Positions 10,418 through 22,444 of a stretch of 64,000 nt of DNA are shown piece by piece. The stretch covers positions 63,091,184-63,155,183 of the forward strand of contig CM024764.1 of assembly GCA_014218235.1 (NCBI GenBank), in the 5' to 3' direction. This DNA is from Colocasia esculenta. Lineage: Eukaryota > Streptophyta > Magnoliopsida > Alismatales > Araceae. The position numbers and the translations under genes were made by a program. The notes under the pieces were generated by a model that worked only from the letters and a program-made list of their open reading frames with translations, was not told the DNA's origin and did not search any database. How positions within the stretch are numbered: position 1 is the first letter of the stretch; each line of letters begins with the position of its first letter.

Positions 10418-10609
10418 CTGAAAGCATATAACATCAATATCATCACCAAAATTGTATTAAAAAAACCATTACATAAACATTTCAAATAAAAATCTCTTGC
10501 CCATCAATTCCCACTGAAAGCATATAACATCAATATCATCACCAAAATTGTATTAAAAAAACCATTACATAAACATTTCAAATAAAAATCTCTTGCCCAT
10601 CAATTCCCA
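10418..10609. repeat. 96-bp perfect or near-perfect tandem duplication
   Basis: The block starting CTGAAAGCATATAACATC at 10418 is repeated at 10514 with no difference that I can see. It lies in non-coding CACTA sequence between the protease and the Tnp2 pieces. The lack of divergence implies a recent slippage or unequal exchange. Confidence 0.9.
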
Positions 10610-10898
10610 CCCTTTCCCATGTAACATGAATATCATCTAAATTATTAATATCAACATCATCACTGCCTAGTATTTTGTTTTCAACATCATTCTCAATGCT
10701 CTCCTCATTTTGCAAATTAAAATAATTTTTTGGCTTTGTCTTCCTCACCACACACCATCCTTGCTCTTTTGGATCATCTATGTATCATACTTGCTCCACT
10801 TGAGAGGCTAAAATATATGGTTCAATTGTACGTAACTTATATTTAAAGTTGACCATTGTGAAGTCTTCTTCTTCTCTCACTCCTCATTGAATATCAAC

Positions 10899-13800
10899 CT
10901 AGTCACATTTGAAGAGTAACACCGTTCTTGTAGCATAATAGTTCAACTCCAGAATTTCATCTAAAATGTCATAATATGTCACTTCCCCTCGAATAGGAGA
11001 TTTATCTTTTAAACTTGAAAAACTTGAGATTTTTGCAGACATGACAACTCCACTATTTTGTGTGACCTTATGTCGTTCTACATGTCGAGTTTGAAAGGGA
11101 AACCCATTTACTAAAAAAGAGTCAAACTTCTTCACCATATTTATTAGTCGATCCTTTATGCAATGTATATTTGTATCCAACCCATCTCCACATTGTACTT
11201 GCAAAGTGTCAACCTACATAACATGATGCATGTGAGTTATCATCACGAAAATTAATACATGTGGGTGAAAACCTATATTAAAATGAGAATGGTCTTCATC
11301 ACTCACTTTACATTTAAACCATTTCTGAAATTCTAATGTATGACACCTCTCGATCTCCATTTCTGTTGATTGTCGTCTTCCACTCCGTATAAAACCAAGG
11401 TGCATACTATATAAAACACTTGTTATGAGATACACATATAAAGATGTACAATTAGGAAACATATAATATACAAGTTACCATCTTACTTACTTGATATAAG
11501 GAGCAATTGCCTCACAATTGAACAAGACATATCGATGAGCTTGGTTCAACTCTTCATCGCTAAGATAACAATTGGTGCCGACACCTAAAGGTCGGCCTCC
11601 TTCAGAAAATATCTCCCATCCCTTTTTAATTGGAATGTTACCATCATCTTCATTTCTTAAGGGTTGATTAAGCCATGTCTGAACATCATCATCTAAATAC
11701 TTAGCAGAAAATGTAAGTGTCTCCTCCGCGATATAGCCTTCGGCCATTGAACCTCATGGGCATGCCCTATTTCGAACAGAGAACTTAAGTCTTCCTAAAA
11801 ACCTAACAAATTAATATTAGAAAAAAATCAGATTATTAATAACAATAAATGTTTTATAAATTTAGGCTAGACACATACCTTTCAATGGGGTACATCCACC
11901 TATAATGTATAGGGCTAGCAAGTCTTGCTTCATCAGGTAAGTGGATGAGAAGATGTACCATGATATCAAAGAAACTTGGTAGGAAAATCATCTCCAAGCG
12001 ACACAAAATGTTTGCAACTTGTTGCCGTAGAGTATAGAAATTATTTGAAGATGATATCTTTGAATATACTTATGAAAAAAAATTACAAAGATCAGTAATT
12101 ACAGACCTCAATTCCTTTTGTGTCACTCCCCTCATTGCCACAGGAAATAATTGTTGGATGAGCACATGACAATCGTGACTCTTCAAACCCCAAATCTTCT
12201 TGCAATCGTTGGGGTTCACATGCCTTGATATGTTAGATGCATAATCATCTGGAACTTTCACATTTTTAAAGACTTTACAAATGGTTTGTCTCTCAATGTT
12301 ACTCAATGTAAACATGGCAGGTGGCAACAACAATCTATTAGAGCTCAAAGTTTATGGCTGAAGTGCAGTCCTTATACCCAAATGTTGTAGATCATTACGA
12401 GCTTTCAAGCCATCCTTAGTTTTTCCATCAATGTCCAAAAGAGTACCAACAATACTATTACAAATATTTTTTTTGATATGCATTACATCAAGATTATGTC
12501 GGAGAAGTAACAACTTCCAATATGGCAATTCAAAAAAGATACTTTTTTTCTTCCATGATAAATAGTTGGCAGGACCTTCAACATTACTCATAGATGTGTC
12601 TTTCTTATGTTTTCTCTTTACCTTTGTTTTAGTTTTAGGAACCTTGCCAAAAGTAAAGGTCAATCCATGTAACTGCTCCAATATATCATTATCAGACAAT
12701 AAAATTGGTCTACTTCTCATTTCTTATTTTCCATCAAACCGTCATTTTAAAGAACGAAATTTGTGATCCTCTTTCAGCCATTGACGATGATTTGTGTAAC
12801 AGAACTTCCCACTTACTTTCAACCATTGTGAACTTGTCTCTACATTACATGTAGGACAAGCTAGTCGATCCTTGGTGCTCCAACCAGATAGATAAGCATA
12901 TGCAAGAAAATCATTAATAGTCCACTGTAGTGCAGTACGCATACAAAAGCTTTCACCTTTAGAAGCATCATATGTTTCAACTCCATGCCATAGTATTTGT
13001 AATTCTTCTAAAAGTGGTTGAAGATAGACATCAATATCATTTCCAGGTCCATTAGAGCCAAGAATGATTAAAGATACAAAAATATTTTGTGGCTTCATAC
13101 ATTGCCATGGAGGTAGATTGTATGGTGTCAATACCACAGGCCATGTACTATGACTCGTACTCATTATTCCAAAAGGATTGAAACCTTCACTTTCCAAACC
13201 TAAACGTACATTGCGAGATTCTAAACCAAACTCATCTATGGCATCTAAAGCTTTCCAACAAGGGAAATCAGCCGGATGTCTCAATATACCATCTTCTTGC
13301 CGCTCATCGCTATGCCATCTTATGTTTGCTGAAAATTTGCTACACATATATAATCTTTCCAACCTTGGAATTAAGGGAAAGTGTCGAAGAACCTTCTTGG
13401 CTATCTTTTTTTTATATATACTCACTCTTTTCCCTTGTAGTCCATCTAGATTCTCCACATTTGGGACATTGCTAACGAGACTCATAGTCTTTCCAATATA
13501 AAATGCAATCATTTGGGCATGCATCAATTTCATGATAATCGTATCTCAACTTACTAATGATTTTTTTCAATTCATAAAATGTACTTGACAATACCTCACC
13601 TTCTGGAAGAGCCTCTTTCAACAACTTTAATAACATGTTGAAGGATTTGTTACTCATTTTACCCATACATTTTATGTTGAACAATCGGATTATAAATGAT
13701 AGTTTGTTGAAAGTCTTGCATCCTGGATATAATGGTTGCTCAACATCTTCCTGTAGATTTTCGAATGTACCATAGTCCCCTTTATTCTGATTGGCAGAGA

Positions 13801-14164
13801 TGTTTTCCATATATATTTTATTTTTCAAGCCAAATACATCTCGCAACATTGAATGCATACCACCATCCTTTGGGACATCTTCACATGCAGAATCTAGGGA
13901 TGTCAGCCTACTGCAAGATGAATTAGGCCCACGAAAGTCCCAAAACCTTTGTCTTTGATGGCTCCATTGAAGTATAAATATTCCCTAACTATGTTCTTGT
14001 CCCATTTACGCATACATGCACAATTCACACAAGGGCACTTGATAGTTGACAACAGATCAGAATATCCACATGCAAAATTGATGAACAAGTCCACTCCATC
14101 TAGATATTACTTTGAGTGCTTTGGCTTGTCCATCCAACTCCAATCTATTTTCTTAATGACTACT
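10899..14164 (-). pseudogene. CACTA transposase Tnp2, broken copy
   Basis: Reading the minus strand in order: a transposase-associated domain (about 13903-14160, with WMDKPKHSK, then a TAA stop, then YLDGVDLFINFA and CPCVNC); the Tnp2 N-terminal part (13472-13858, with YPGCK, KLSF, LLKLLKEALPEGE and CPNDCILYWK); the Tnp2 catalytic region (12742-13533, with RWHSDER, DFPCWKALD, STWPVVLTPYNLPPW and ACPTCN); its continuation (12352-12720, with LLLRHNLDVMHIKKNICNS); DUF4218 pieces (12070-12348 with LKSHDCHVLIQQLFPVA, about 11880-11990 with LIHLPDEARLASP, and 11487-11747 with MAEGYIAEETLTF); and a DUF4216 piece (10899-11204, with NSGVVMSA, KDKSPI and TYYDILDEI). The protein would bind the element ends and cut them in the nucleus. 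Frame changes and stops between pieces make this copy defective, although some breaks could be introns. Confidence 0.85.
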
Positions 14165-14401
14165 TTCCTCTAACAAAAAAAAAAATCTCATCATATACTC
14201 ATTGACAAAAATAAATTACAAAAAATATATTTCAAGTCCCCAAAAATGATTTCTACATGTATAATGATAATTCATATGCGACATACATACTTAGTTGCAG
14301 TTTGTTCTGCAGCACCTTCGTGCCTTCTTCAAACAAGAGTTTCACTGCAAGATGCCTACAAACACAAAGAGAAAACATGGTCAAGTAAACTTCACACAGT
14401 C

Positions 14402-14700
14402 GAAGGAGGGGATGGGGAGGGCTGGGAGGCCAACAGAGGCTGGCTGGGGACTAGATTCGAAGGAGGGGATGGAGAGGGTTGGAGAAGCCAACAGAGGCTA
14501 GCTGGGGAGTACATTCGGAGGAGGGGATGGGGAGGCCAACAAAGGTGGGGTGTCGTTGCTGGGGAGGCCAACGGAGGCAGAGTGGTGCCTATTGGGGAGA
14601 CCAACTCTCGATAGAGGTGGGGGGGCTCTGACTGGTGAGGCTAACGCTCAACGGGATGGGATGGCCAATAGAGGGAATGGACGGCCGAGGCACAGATGGC
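14402..14700. repeat. 57-58-bp GC-rich minisatellite
   Basis: Units beginning GGAGGGGATGG and containing GGCCAACAGAGG and GCTGGGGA start at about 14402, 14459 and 14517. Decayed copies continue to about 14700. The array lies in the non-coding leader side of the CACTA element. The Gly/Arg-rich ORFs read from it are artefacts. Confidence 0.85.
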
Positions 14701-14745
14701 GGAGGCAGACTGGTGGTCCAATGAAAGGAGATTAGTTAAGAGATA

Positions 14746-14750
<5 letters not shown>

Positions 14751-14794
<44 letters not shown>
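14751..14794. repeat. (GA)n microsatellite
   Basis: An almost uninterrupted GA dinucleotide run of about 40 bp inside the CACTA element. A shorter one lies at about 15098-15118. Confidence 0.95.
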
Positions 14795-14797
<3 letters not shown>

Positions 14798-15239
14798 AGG
14801 AGGGAGGGAGAGACACCTGCTGCAAGAGGGTCTTCGTGCAAACTCTAAAATCGCCGGTGGTGGAGTAGCATTCGTTGCACATCAGAGTTGTAGGAGGGGC
14901 GCCGAAGTGGTAGGTTGCTTGGGTGGCCGTCGGGGATGGCAGAGCGCAGGGGGGGTTTAGATTTGGGACTTCGATCATGGAGGAAAAATGGGATTTTGGT
15001 ACCGCGATCTCACCGGAAGGGATGCACCTCGATCTCGCAGAGCGTGAGGGAGGAGATGGGGGACAGCAGAGCGTGGGGGAGGAGGGTTTTGTTTTGAGAG
15101 AGAGAGAGAGAGAGAGATGGACTGTAGCCGATCGGGGGAGGAGGGTTTTGTGTTTTATTTTGAGAGAGAGAAAGGTTGAGAAGATGCGGGATTTGTGTGA
15201 GAGAAGACCGCCAACAAAATTTTTGAGTCTATTCTTATA

Positions 15240-15690
15240 GTTCTTCAAGTTTTTACGTTTAGTCAAATTTTATTCTTACGGTGTAGTTACGGTGTTGGAG
15301 ATGTAATATTAAAATATTAATAAATTTTTTAACAACCGTAAGTACAGTAGCTAATATCCTTACGAAACGAGAAACTGTAACCAACTTTCCGTAAGTGTTG
15401 CCCACTTTTGTTGTAGTGACGTATACCTATAATTTAATAAATATTTAATAACAATAATATTTTGTTATATACTTACTGTAACACGCTCCGTAAGTATATG
15501 ATTATATTATATACTTATAGTATCATGTCATAAGGATAGGTACATCTTAAAAATTCAAGAACAAAATTCGTCTGATATCCTTACGACTCGTACAGTTCGT
15601 AAGTATAGATATGTCTATCCATACGAATAATTTACGAATATACTGAACCGTAAGAAATTTCCATAAGTAGAGCTAAAATTTCTTGTAGTG
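15240..15690 (-). repeat. CACTA subterminal repeats and terminal inverted repeat
   Basis: Many short direct and inverted copies of CCGTAAGTA or TACTTACGG fill this stretch, as is typical of the transposase-binding region of CACTA elements. TTTCTTGTAGTG at 15679-15690 is the outer terminus. A second terminus-like string, TTTTGTTGTAGTG, ends at 15418, 272 bp further in. Confidence 0.8.
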
Positions 15691-15776
15691 AAATAATGAA
15701 ATGACTATTCTAATCTAAAATTTATATCTCCAACTAACAAGTCATCATGTCGGGTAGAAATATGTCAATATCCTGT

Positions 15777-16056
15777 GGGATTCGATTCCGGTGTTGCATT
15801 ATTAGAGTTCAGGGCAACTATTGCCAAAAAAAAATCACCTTTTTATGAGACATTACCTTTTCTATGAGACAGCTAAACAATCACCACCAGGCCTTCAAAC
15901 ACCTATCTCCACAGGACCCGATCCCGCTCTTGCATTATTATTAGAGTTCAGGGGCAAATATTGCCAAAAACAAATCACCTTTTTTATGAGACAGCACCTT
16001 TCTTATGAGATAGCTAAACAATCACCACCAGGCCTTCAAACACCCATCTGCAACAT
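15777..16056. repeat. 140-bp tandem duplication
   Basis: Two units, each with TTGCATTATTAGAGTTCA, TTGCCAAAAA, ATGAGACA and CACCACCAGGCCTTC in the same order, are offset by 140 bp (for example TTGCCAAAAA at 15821 and 15961). They differ by scattered substitutions. There is no coding signal. Confidence 0.85.
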
Positions 16057-16149
16057 ATACGTCACCTTCATTAATGAAGTCAACTGAGACAGCATATTAT
16101 TCTTATACTTACACTGATTGTGTCTGAGTGCAATAAATATATACATAAG

Positions 16150-16360
16150 TGGTGATGGTCGTATGGCTCTCCTCCATTAAATGGTGAAATCCAATTATAT
16201 TTCTCTTTCTTAATATATTTTAACATTTTTTTACGGAAAGTGGAGATTAAATACGTACATCAAATGGTGATGGTTGGATGGTGCTCGTCCGATGAAATCC
16301 AACATTTCTCTTTCTTAATATATTTTAACAATTTTTTTTTTGCGGAAAGTGGAGATAAGG
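16150..16360. repeat. About 110-bp tandem duplication
   Basis: Two copies share GGTGATGGT, GTGAAATCCAA or GATGAAATCCAA, TTTCTCTTTCTTAATATA and GCGGAAAGTGGAGAT or ACGGAAAGTGGAGAT, in the same order. Function is unknown. Confidence 0.8.
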
Positions 16361-16493
16361 GCATACATGAAGTTTAACTCACGTATGAAAGGTATGCATA
16401 TCAGTAAAGGACAAATTATCAAAAAAAATCCAGGTGTTTATCTGAAAAATTATAACCATAGCTTCATCTGAAATAATTAAAATACATAACAGT

Positions 16494-16836
16494 TAGGGTC
16501 GCAAACGGATCGAATTCGAAATTGGGAACATAGTTTCTAATTTCAATTTAAATAATCGAAATATAGTTTTGATTCCGATTTCGATAAAATTAGAATGGTT
16601 AATTCCGATTCTGATTATATTATCGGAACTGAAATTTTGATATACTAAAGTGTTTACCATGACTTTTTCTTTTGAGTTAATGGATAATTTATTAAAATAA
16701 TTGATTTCAATAGTTTATCTAAATATCTGATTCTGATTTCAATAAACTATCAATATTATTTTTGAATTTTAAAATTGATAATTTTTATCAAAATCGAATC
16801 AAAATTTTAAAATTTTGAATTCCGTTTGCAGCCCTA
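16494..16836. mobile_element. hAT-type MITE, copy 1, with 8-bp target duplication
   Basis: The 343-bp AT-rich element has termini TAGGGTCGCAAACGGATCG and, on the other strand, TAGGGCTGCAAACGGAATTC. The 8-bp ATAACAGT occurs exactly on both sides (16486-16493 and 16837-16844). An 8-bp duplication is the hAT signature. It has no coding capacity. A second, diverged copy is at 23458-23999. Confidence 0.85.
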
Positions 16837-16844
16837 ATAACAGT

Positions 16845-18125
16845 ACTCATGTATTTGCAAGGGAACTATAGCTACCTAGACTGTCGAAAAAAATGATAGA
16901 TCATGGATTTAAAAGTATAAAAAAAATGAGTGATATATATATGGATAAGATCATCTTAATTTTACGACAAAATGTTAACATATTTATTGTTTGCATGTAT
17001 TCCTATCTAGCCAAGGTTGGTTGTGTCGCGTAGACGAGTCGTGCTGAATTTTTATCGGCACAAGTCAAATCAAAACTTATCGCATTAGTATATTTCAACC
17101 CAGGCGATCTATTTTAAAAATAATAATAATAAAATAAATGAAGAAATTAAAAAATATTAAATAAATAAAAATAAATATATTAATCATATCATATCGATCG
17201 TATTAAAGACTGGGGAATCCCTAACACGGTCCGACTCGACCGCAAGGATACGGACATATATACACGCTCACTTCCATGATTTGTGAAAAAAACCCTTAAC
17301 AAATCGAAAAAAATTGCACATTTTGTGAACATTGCTCTCAAGCTAGCTAGGCTTCAGAAGGACATGCGGATCACATATCCTAAGGGTACTCTAGAACTTT
17401 TTTTGTAAAATATTTCATAAGAATGCCCCTGACGCGGGATTGGAAGCGGTGATGATAAGATAACACGGCTTCATGTCGAATGATCTCATGTCGGATCTTC
17501 CTTACAAAGGAATTTTAAATATCTTCTACCATCGTACTATTCCTCTCAAAAGGCTCCCCCTTCTTATGAAGGGAGAGCTATGTACAGGACCGATTCAGAT
17601 AAGTCTGCCTTTACATCATTTGAAACCATATCTATTACCTACTATCCACTAACTAGTGGGCCTTTAATACAAAAGGGCCCAAGACTATAGTGGGTTTATA
17701 TATAGCAAACCTCTTCCCACTTACATGCATATGATAAGAGTCATAAGACGACAATGACACAATAAAACGACGAGCAAAATATAATAAACCACAATAACGA
17801 CCATATGACGCGATGCTATAAGTCCATTTATATCTCCATGCCATGAGAACCCTGCAATTTCATATTGTGAATGCATAGATCCTATGACGATCGATCTGTG
17901 TGATTTGTGACTTTAGATATTTATTATTTTAATTTTCAAACAAAATATTGATGAAATTTGGAACTGGATAAAACTGTGATATAGAATTACTTATTAATAT
18001 AAGGATGGTGGAAGTGAAAATGTTTCCAATTTGAGAGAAAAATAAATGTAAGTATTTTAGGAAAAATCGCATTCTCATTTTCCATTTTCAAAAGTAAAAA
18101 TTCTGTCCGCCTACCCACTTCTACT
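16845..18125. other. AT-rich DNA, no gene seen
   Basis: Only short reading frames with no recognisable motif are present. Simple A/T runs lie at 17100-17180. Nothing structured beyond that was found. Confidence 0.5.
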
Positions 18126-18212
18126 AATTTATGGTATATTTGATATTTGAATAGATTGAGAATAAAATGAAAAATATCATCACTCTATTTTTAATCTATT
18201 CAAATATGTTCT
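18126..18212. mobile_element. Short fold-back MITE-like element, copy 1
   Basis: Arms TATTTGAATAGATTGA and, inverted, AATCTATTCAAATATG enclose about 50 bp that contains GAAAAATATCATCAC. The same arrangement with related arms occurs at 42699-42793, so this is a repeat family rather than chance. Confidence 0.6.
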
Positions 18213-19240
18213 TAGAGACCTAGCGATCTGTGAACATAATCATGTCATTGGAAAAAAGTGCTGGTCTAACTATGTAGGGTATTTTGGTGCGATCAAGTTG
18301 GAGGCCCTGGATCCCCTTACTCCGGTCCGCGATCAAGTTGGAGTCTTCTCACACATTCGTACAAGCGTCTTCTTCGTCTCCTCCGAAGAGAAATAAAGAT
18401 GCCGCAAGGAGGAATGGTGTTGTGAGAAGAATTTATGGCCAGCCCCACTTCCAAGACATGCGAATCCCATCTTGCGCAGTGTTTTGTCTTCAAGGATCTT
18501 GCGTTGAGTGCATTTCTTATCCAATTAGCCGACGGAAATTTACGAACGAAAATTTTTGATCCGCGACGAAAATTTTTCTGTGGCAAATTAAGTGATGGAA
18601 AATTTTTTGTCACTAATTCAGATCAGCTGCAGATGTTGAAAAGTTTCATCGTTAATCAGTGGCACAAATTTTCGTCCTTGTTCTGTCACCCATCAACACA
18701 GACATTTTTAGTGGCTGATCCATCGTTGATCAACACATTTTATTTTGAGTGCGGCGGCGGGGGTGGCGCGCCGGGGCAAATCATTTGTCCGGACAAACGG
18801 GTATTAAGCATTTCCTTTTTATTTTTACTTACATTGAGCATTCTTGCTTACATTATTTAGCTTACAAATATTATTTGTTATATATATAAATACATTATAT
18901 TTGCTTTCTAGTAGATTAGTTATATTATAAATATAGTTATTTATAGTATTTATGATATATTATATATTATTTATATAATTACTATAAAATTAAAAAAAAT
19001 ATAAATATATAGTAAATATAAATTTATAAGTTATATTTTAATTTAGTGAATATATATTATTTATTATATATATTATATTTGTGTATTTTGTGAATGTATT
19101 ATATTTATTTAGTGAATATGTATGTAATAAAATTTATTTTTAAGAACATTATATTTTTATTTATTAAATTATTAAACTATTAAATATTTTATTTCATATT
19201 ATGTTGTGTTATATTATGAATATTTAGTATTATGTAGTTG
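18213..19240. other. Intergenic DNA, AT-rich from 18830
   Basis: 18284-18860 has modest open frames of up to 141 codons and repeated ACGAAAATTTTT-like strings. I recognise no protein. From about 18830 to 19240 it is almost pure A/T. No gene is called. Confidence 0.4.
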
Positions 19241-20893
19241 ATCTATTAGATTTTCGATCAAGAGTGAATCAAACGGTCGGATTTTAGATTGAGATGAAAT
19301 CTAATGATTGGATTTCGATTGGTAGTAGGTTCAACGATCGGATCTTGATCAAATGCAGATTGGAGGTGAATCTAACAGTCAGATCTCGATCAAATTTAAA
19401 TCTAGTGGTTAAGATTTAGATTCGTAGCAAATCCAATGTACGAATCTTGATCAGTTTGTTATAGATTGACAGTAAACTCAACTAGTCAGATGTATATGGA
19501 TCGATAGTAAATCCAACAGTCAAATTTTAAATCGGAATGAAATCTACCAGTCGAATTTCGATTTGCAGGAAATTCAAAAGTCAGATCTTAATCAAAATGT
19601 ACATTGAGAGCGAATCCAACCATCAGATCTTCATCAAACTTAAATCCAACAGTTATGATTTACATCCGTAGCGAATCAATGTATGGATCTTGATTATATT
19701 ATTTTACATTGGCAACAAATCTAACTAATCAAATGTATATTGATCAAGAGAGAATCTAACAATCAAATTTTAGATTGAGATGAAATATAATGGTCTGATT
19801 CCGATTGATAATAATTGTCAGATCTTGATCAGATGTAGATCGAGAATGAATCTAACCATTGGATCTTCATCAAACTTAACTCTAATCATTAGGATGTAGA
19901 TCCAGAGAAAATCCAACAAGTGGTTCTTGATCAGATTATTTTAGATTGGGAACAAACTCAAGTGATCAGATGTACATATATAAATCGAGAACAAATCCAA
20001 TGATCGAATTTTAGATAGGGATGAAATCTAATGGTCGAATTCTGATTGATAGTAGATTCAACGGTCGAATCTTAATGAGATGTAGATCAGGAGCAAATCC
20101 AACCATTAGATCTTGATCGTATATAAACCAACAGTTAGGATTTAGATCAAGAGCAAATCCAACCATTAGATCTTGATCTAACATAAACCAACCGTTAGGA
20201 TTTAGATCAAGAGAAAATCTAATGTGTGGATCTTAATCATATTGTTTTAGGTTGGCAAAAAAAAACTATTTGATCAATTGTATACAGATCGAGAGTGAAT
20301 CTAATAGTCGGGTCAGGATGAAATCCAACAATCAATTTCTAATTGATAGTAGATTCAATGGTTGGATCTTAATGAGATGTAGATTAGGAGCGAGCCCAAC
20401 AGTCAAATCTTGATCAAACTTAAATCTTAGATCCAAAGTAAATCTAATATGTGGATCTTGATCAAATTGTTTTAAGTTGGTAACAAATTCAACTGATTAG
20501 ATGTACACATATAGAGAGTGAATCCAATGATCAAATTTTAGATTGAGATGAAATCCAACAGTTGGATTCTAATTGATAGTAGATTCAACGGTCGAATCTT
20601 GATGAGATATAAATTGGGGGCCAATCCAACTATCATATCTTGATCAAACTTAAATGGTTAGAATTTAGATCTGGAGCAAATCTAATATGCGGATCTTGAT
20701 TATATTGTTTTAAGTTCGTGATAAAACCAACTTATCATATGTATATAGATTGAGAGTGAATTCAACGATCAGATTTTAGATCGGGTTGAAATCCAATGAT
20801 CATATTTTGATTGATAATTTATTCAACGATCGAATCTTGATGAGATGTAGATGGTAGTGAATCCAACTATCAGATCTTGATGAGATGAGATGT
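19241..20893. repeat. Degenerate tandem array, about 240-bp unit, seven copies
   Basis: A unit marked by ATTTTAGATTGAGATGAAATC recurs at about 19281, 19524, 19767, 20008, 20304, 20534 and 20775. Between these marks every copy keeps the same sub-block order: GATAGTAGATTCAACGGTCG, then CTTGATCAAATGTAGAT, then AATCCAACCATTAGATCTTG, then TTAGGATTTAGATC, then ATTGTTTTAGATTGG, then a TCAGATGTATAT block. The 4th interval is about 55 bp longer because of an internal duplication around 20100-20200. Sub-blocks themselves resemble one another (AATCCAA..GTCAGATCTTGATC), suggesting an older unit of about 60 bp. There is no ORF. Confidence 0.85.
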
Positions 20894-20946
20894 AAGTTCC
20901 ATGTCCAGATTTTTTGCAGACATAACAAGTAACATTAATTACCTAA

Positions 20947-21385
20947 GGCACTATTTGAAAACAATGTTAATAAGATGTGCTTTCGCAAAATCGATTGGAG
21001 TTGGGTACTCTGACATGTTTTGGGATTCCACCCGAGACATGTCAGGCGATGTTGGCCATTTGGAAGGGAATTCTGCAGCAGAGAAAAATTGGTTAAGCTT
21101 TTACATTTTTAACCCCAGAAAAGAAAACCATATGTTGTTTGTAGTTTTAAAGGTTGTGGCTATTTGGGGTTTTCACAGCAAAAGTGCCGAGTCGCTACGG
21201 GGAAGCAACCTTGGGGTTGCTTTCACAAAATCAGTGAGAGAATTTTTATTCTCTCTCTCTCTCTTCTACCCAAAATCCATCAACACGGAAACCCATATGC
21301 ACCCAAAAATATTTGGAACTACTTTTACTGTGTCAGAACTTTTGCAGGGCTAAAATCGGTCACAATTTTGATACCAAACGCTGCC
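20947..21385. mobile_element. Tourist-like MITE 1 (439 bp)
   Basis: It starts GGCACTATTTG and ends CAAACGCTGCC, imperfect inverted ends, and is flanked by TAA at 20944-20946 and 21386-21388. A 3-bp TAA/TTA duplication is typical of PIF/Harbinger elements. The 150-codon ORF across it (20901-21353) has no known motif and is probably not a gene. Confidence 0.6.
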
Positions 21386-21388
21386 TAA

Positions 21389-21630
21389 GACATTGTTTGG
21401 GAGGGCGTTTGGAGAGATTTTACGCTGTAAAATCTCTGACAAAATCCACCGTTGTCCCAAATACACCACCTTCACTTAGGCTTCCGCGCCGTGCGGATTT
21501 TTGAAGGAAGAGAGAGACAGAGACATGATAATCTCTGACACTGCTTTTGCCGAAGCGGTGCTGAGGCTGCTTTTTGAAGAAATCGATTTTGAGGATTTTT
21601 ATCTTTTTAACCGTAGTTCCAAACGCCGCC
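21389..21630. mobile_element. Tourist-like MITE 2 (242 bp), abutting MITE 1
   Basis: It starts GACATTGTTTGGGAGG and ends TTCCAAACGCCGCC, flanked by TAA at 21386-21388 (shared with MITE 1) and at 21631-21633. The interior has a palindrome, AGATTTTACGCTGTAAAATCT, near 21415-21436. It is non-coding. Confidence 0.6.
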
Positions 21631-21639
21631 TAAGTCCTT

Positions 21640-22400
21640 CTGAATCTTTTTCTTCCCTTTAAATTTGTTGAAGTTCTAATTGGGTTTGGTGGAAGAATGA
21701 GATTTGGATTTTTCAACAAGTTGGCTTTGGATTCTAATTCTGGGGCAAAGGAAGGATTGAGGACGAGGAGGAGGGTTTCTAGCCTTATTTCCATCCCTAT
21801 TCCTCTCTTCAACTTGAATGGCAGAGATCAATTGCTCAATATTCATCTCATCTCGTTTGTGTTGAAAAGATAGAGAAAAATCATTCCATAATACTGAAAG
21901 TTTGGTAATCAACACACATACTTGAAATTTCTTATCAATGATGATCCCGCAACTTTGGATGTCCAAAACTAAGGATTGGCTCTCATACATATGGCTTGGT
22001 TTGATAATGGGGTTCCCTCTACCACCTTGAAGTCAAGATAATTGGTTACGATAATTTTATCTAGACCAGTATATTCACAGCCATATTTCTTTTGTAAGGA
22101 GTTCCAAAACTCTTAATTAGTAGACTTGACAGTACAGTAGATGTCATAGAGTATGTCAGAAAGACATGATAGAATACTACGTGTACACAAATAATCCTTC
22201 TCTTTAAACTTAGCTAAAAATCAATAGACGTATAGCCGATTCATTCACATCCTCTGCAGGAGGAATTGACTCAATTACGTACTAAAAACAAAGCTGAGGA
22301 GGTAAGCCAGTATCCATCTTTTGTTGCCAACATTTAAAGAAATGACCAATAAACTTTTGGGGACAGGCAATAATCTCTGGAGCCATGATGAAACTCATCT
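21640..22400 (-). pseudogene. Ty1/copia gag remnant
   Basis: Minus-strand translation from ATG near 22386 begins MAPEIIACPQKFIGHFFKCW, which has the copia gag start pattern with the conserved F..W spacing, and soon stops. In 21676-21990 it continues with the central gag part: a segment ending KLSVLWNDFSLSFQHKR, then IEQLISAIQVEE, then a basic tail. The piece lies downstream, in minus-strand order, of the LTR at about 22445-22912. It is degraded, with no pol. Confidence 0.7.
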
Positions 22401-22444
22401 AATAGCTAGATTGAATCGACTCTAAATATATATATATATATATT

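Larger units (their letters stand above)
7944..15690 (-). mobile_element. Decayed CACTA (En/Spm) DNA transposon
   Basis: The right terminus at 15679-15690 reads TTTCTTGTAGTG, the reverse complement of a CACTA terminus CACTACAAGAAA. Just inside it are many short subterminal repeats built on CCGTAAGTA and TTACGAA. Reading inward on the minus strand come a GA microsatellite and GC minisatellite, the Tnp2 transposase pieces, a Ulp1-type protease, and a Transposase_24 (PF03004)-like domain. I could not find the matching left terminus. The left border at about 7944 is only where the neighbouring copia gag and a 13-bp LTR-like string end, so the left end is probably deleted. Stops and frameshifts throughout indicate an inactive copy. 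Confidence 0.8.

Noticed and set aside
14736..15266. 176-codon minus-strand ORF with SLSLSL runs
   Set aside because: Reads through the GA microsatellite of the CACTA element.
20901..21353. 150-codon ORF
   Set aside because: Begins outside and ends inside a MITE bounded by TAA duplications; no recognisable motif.
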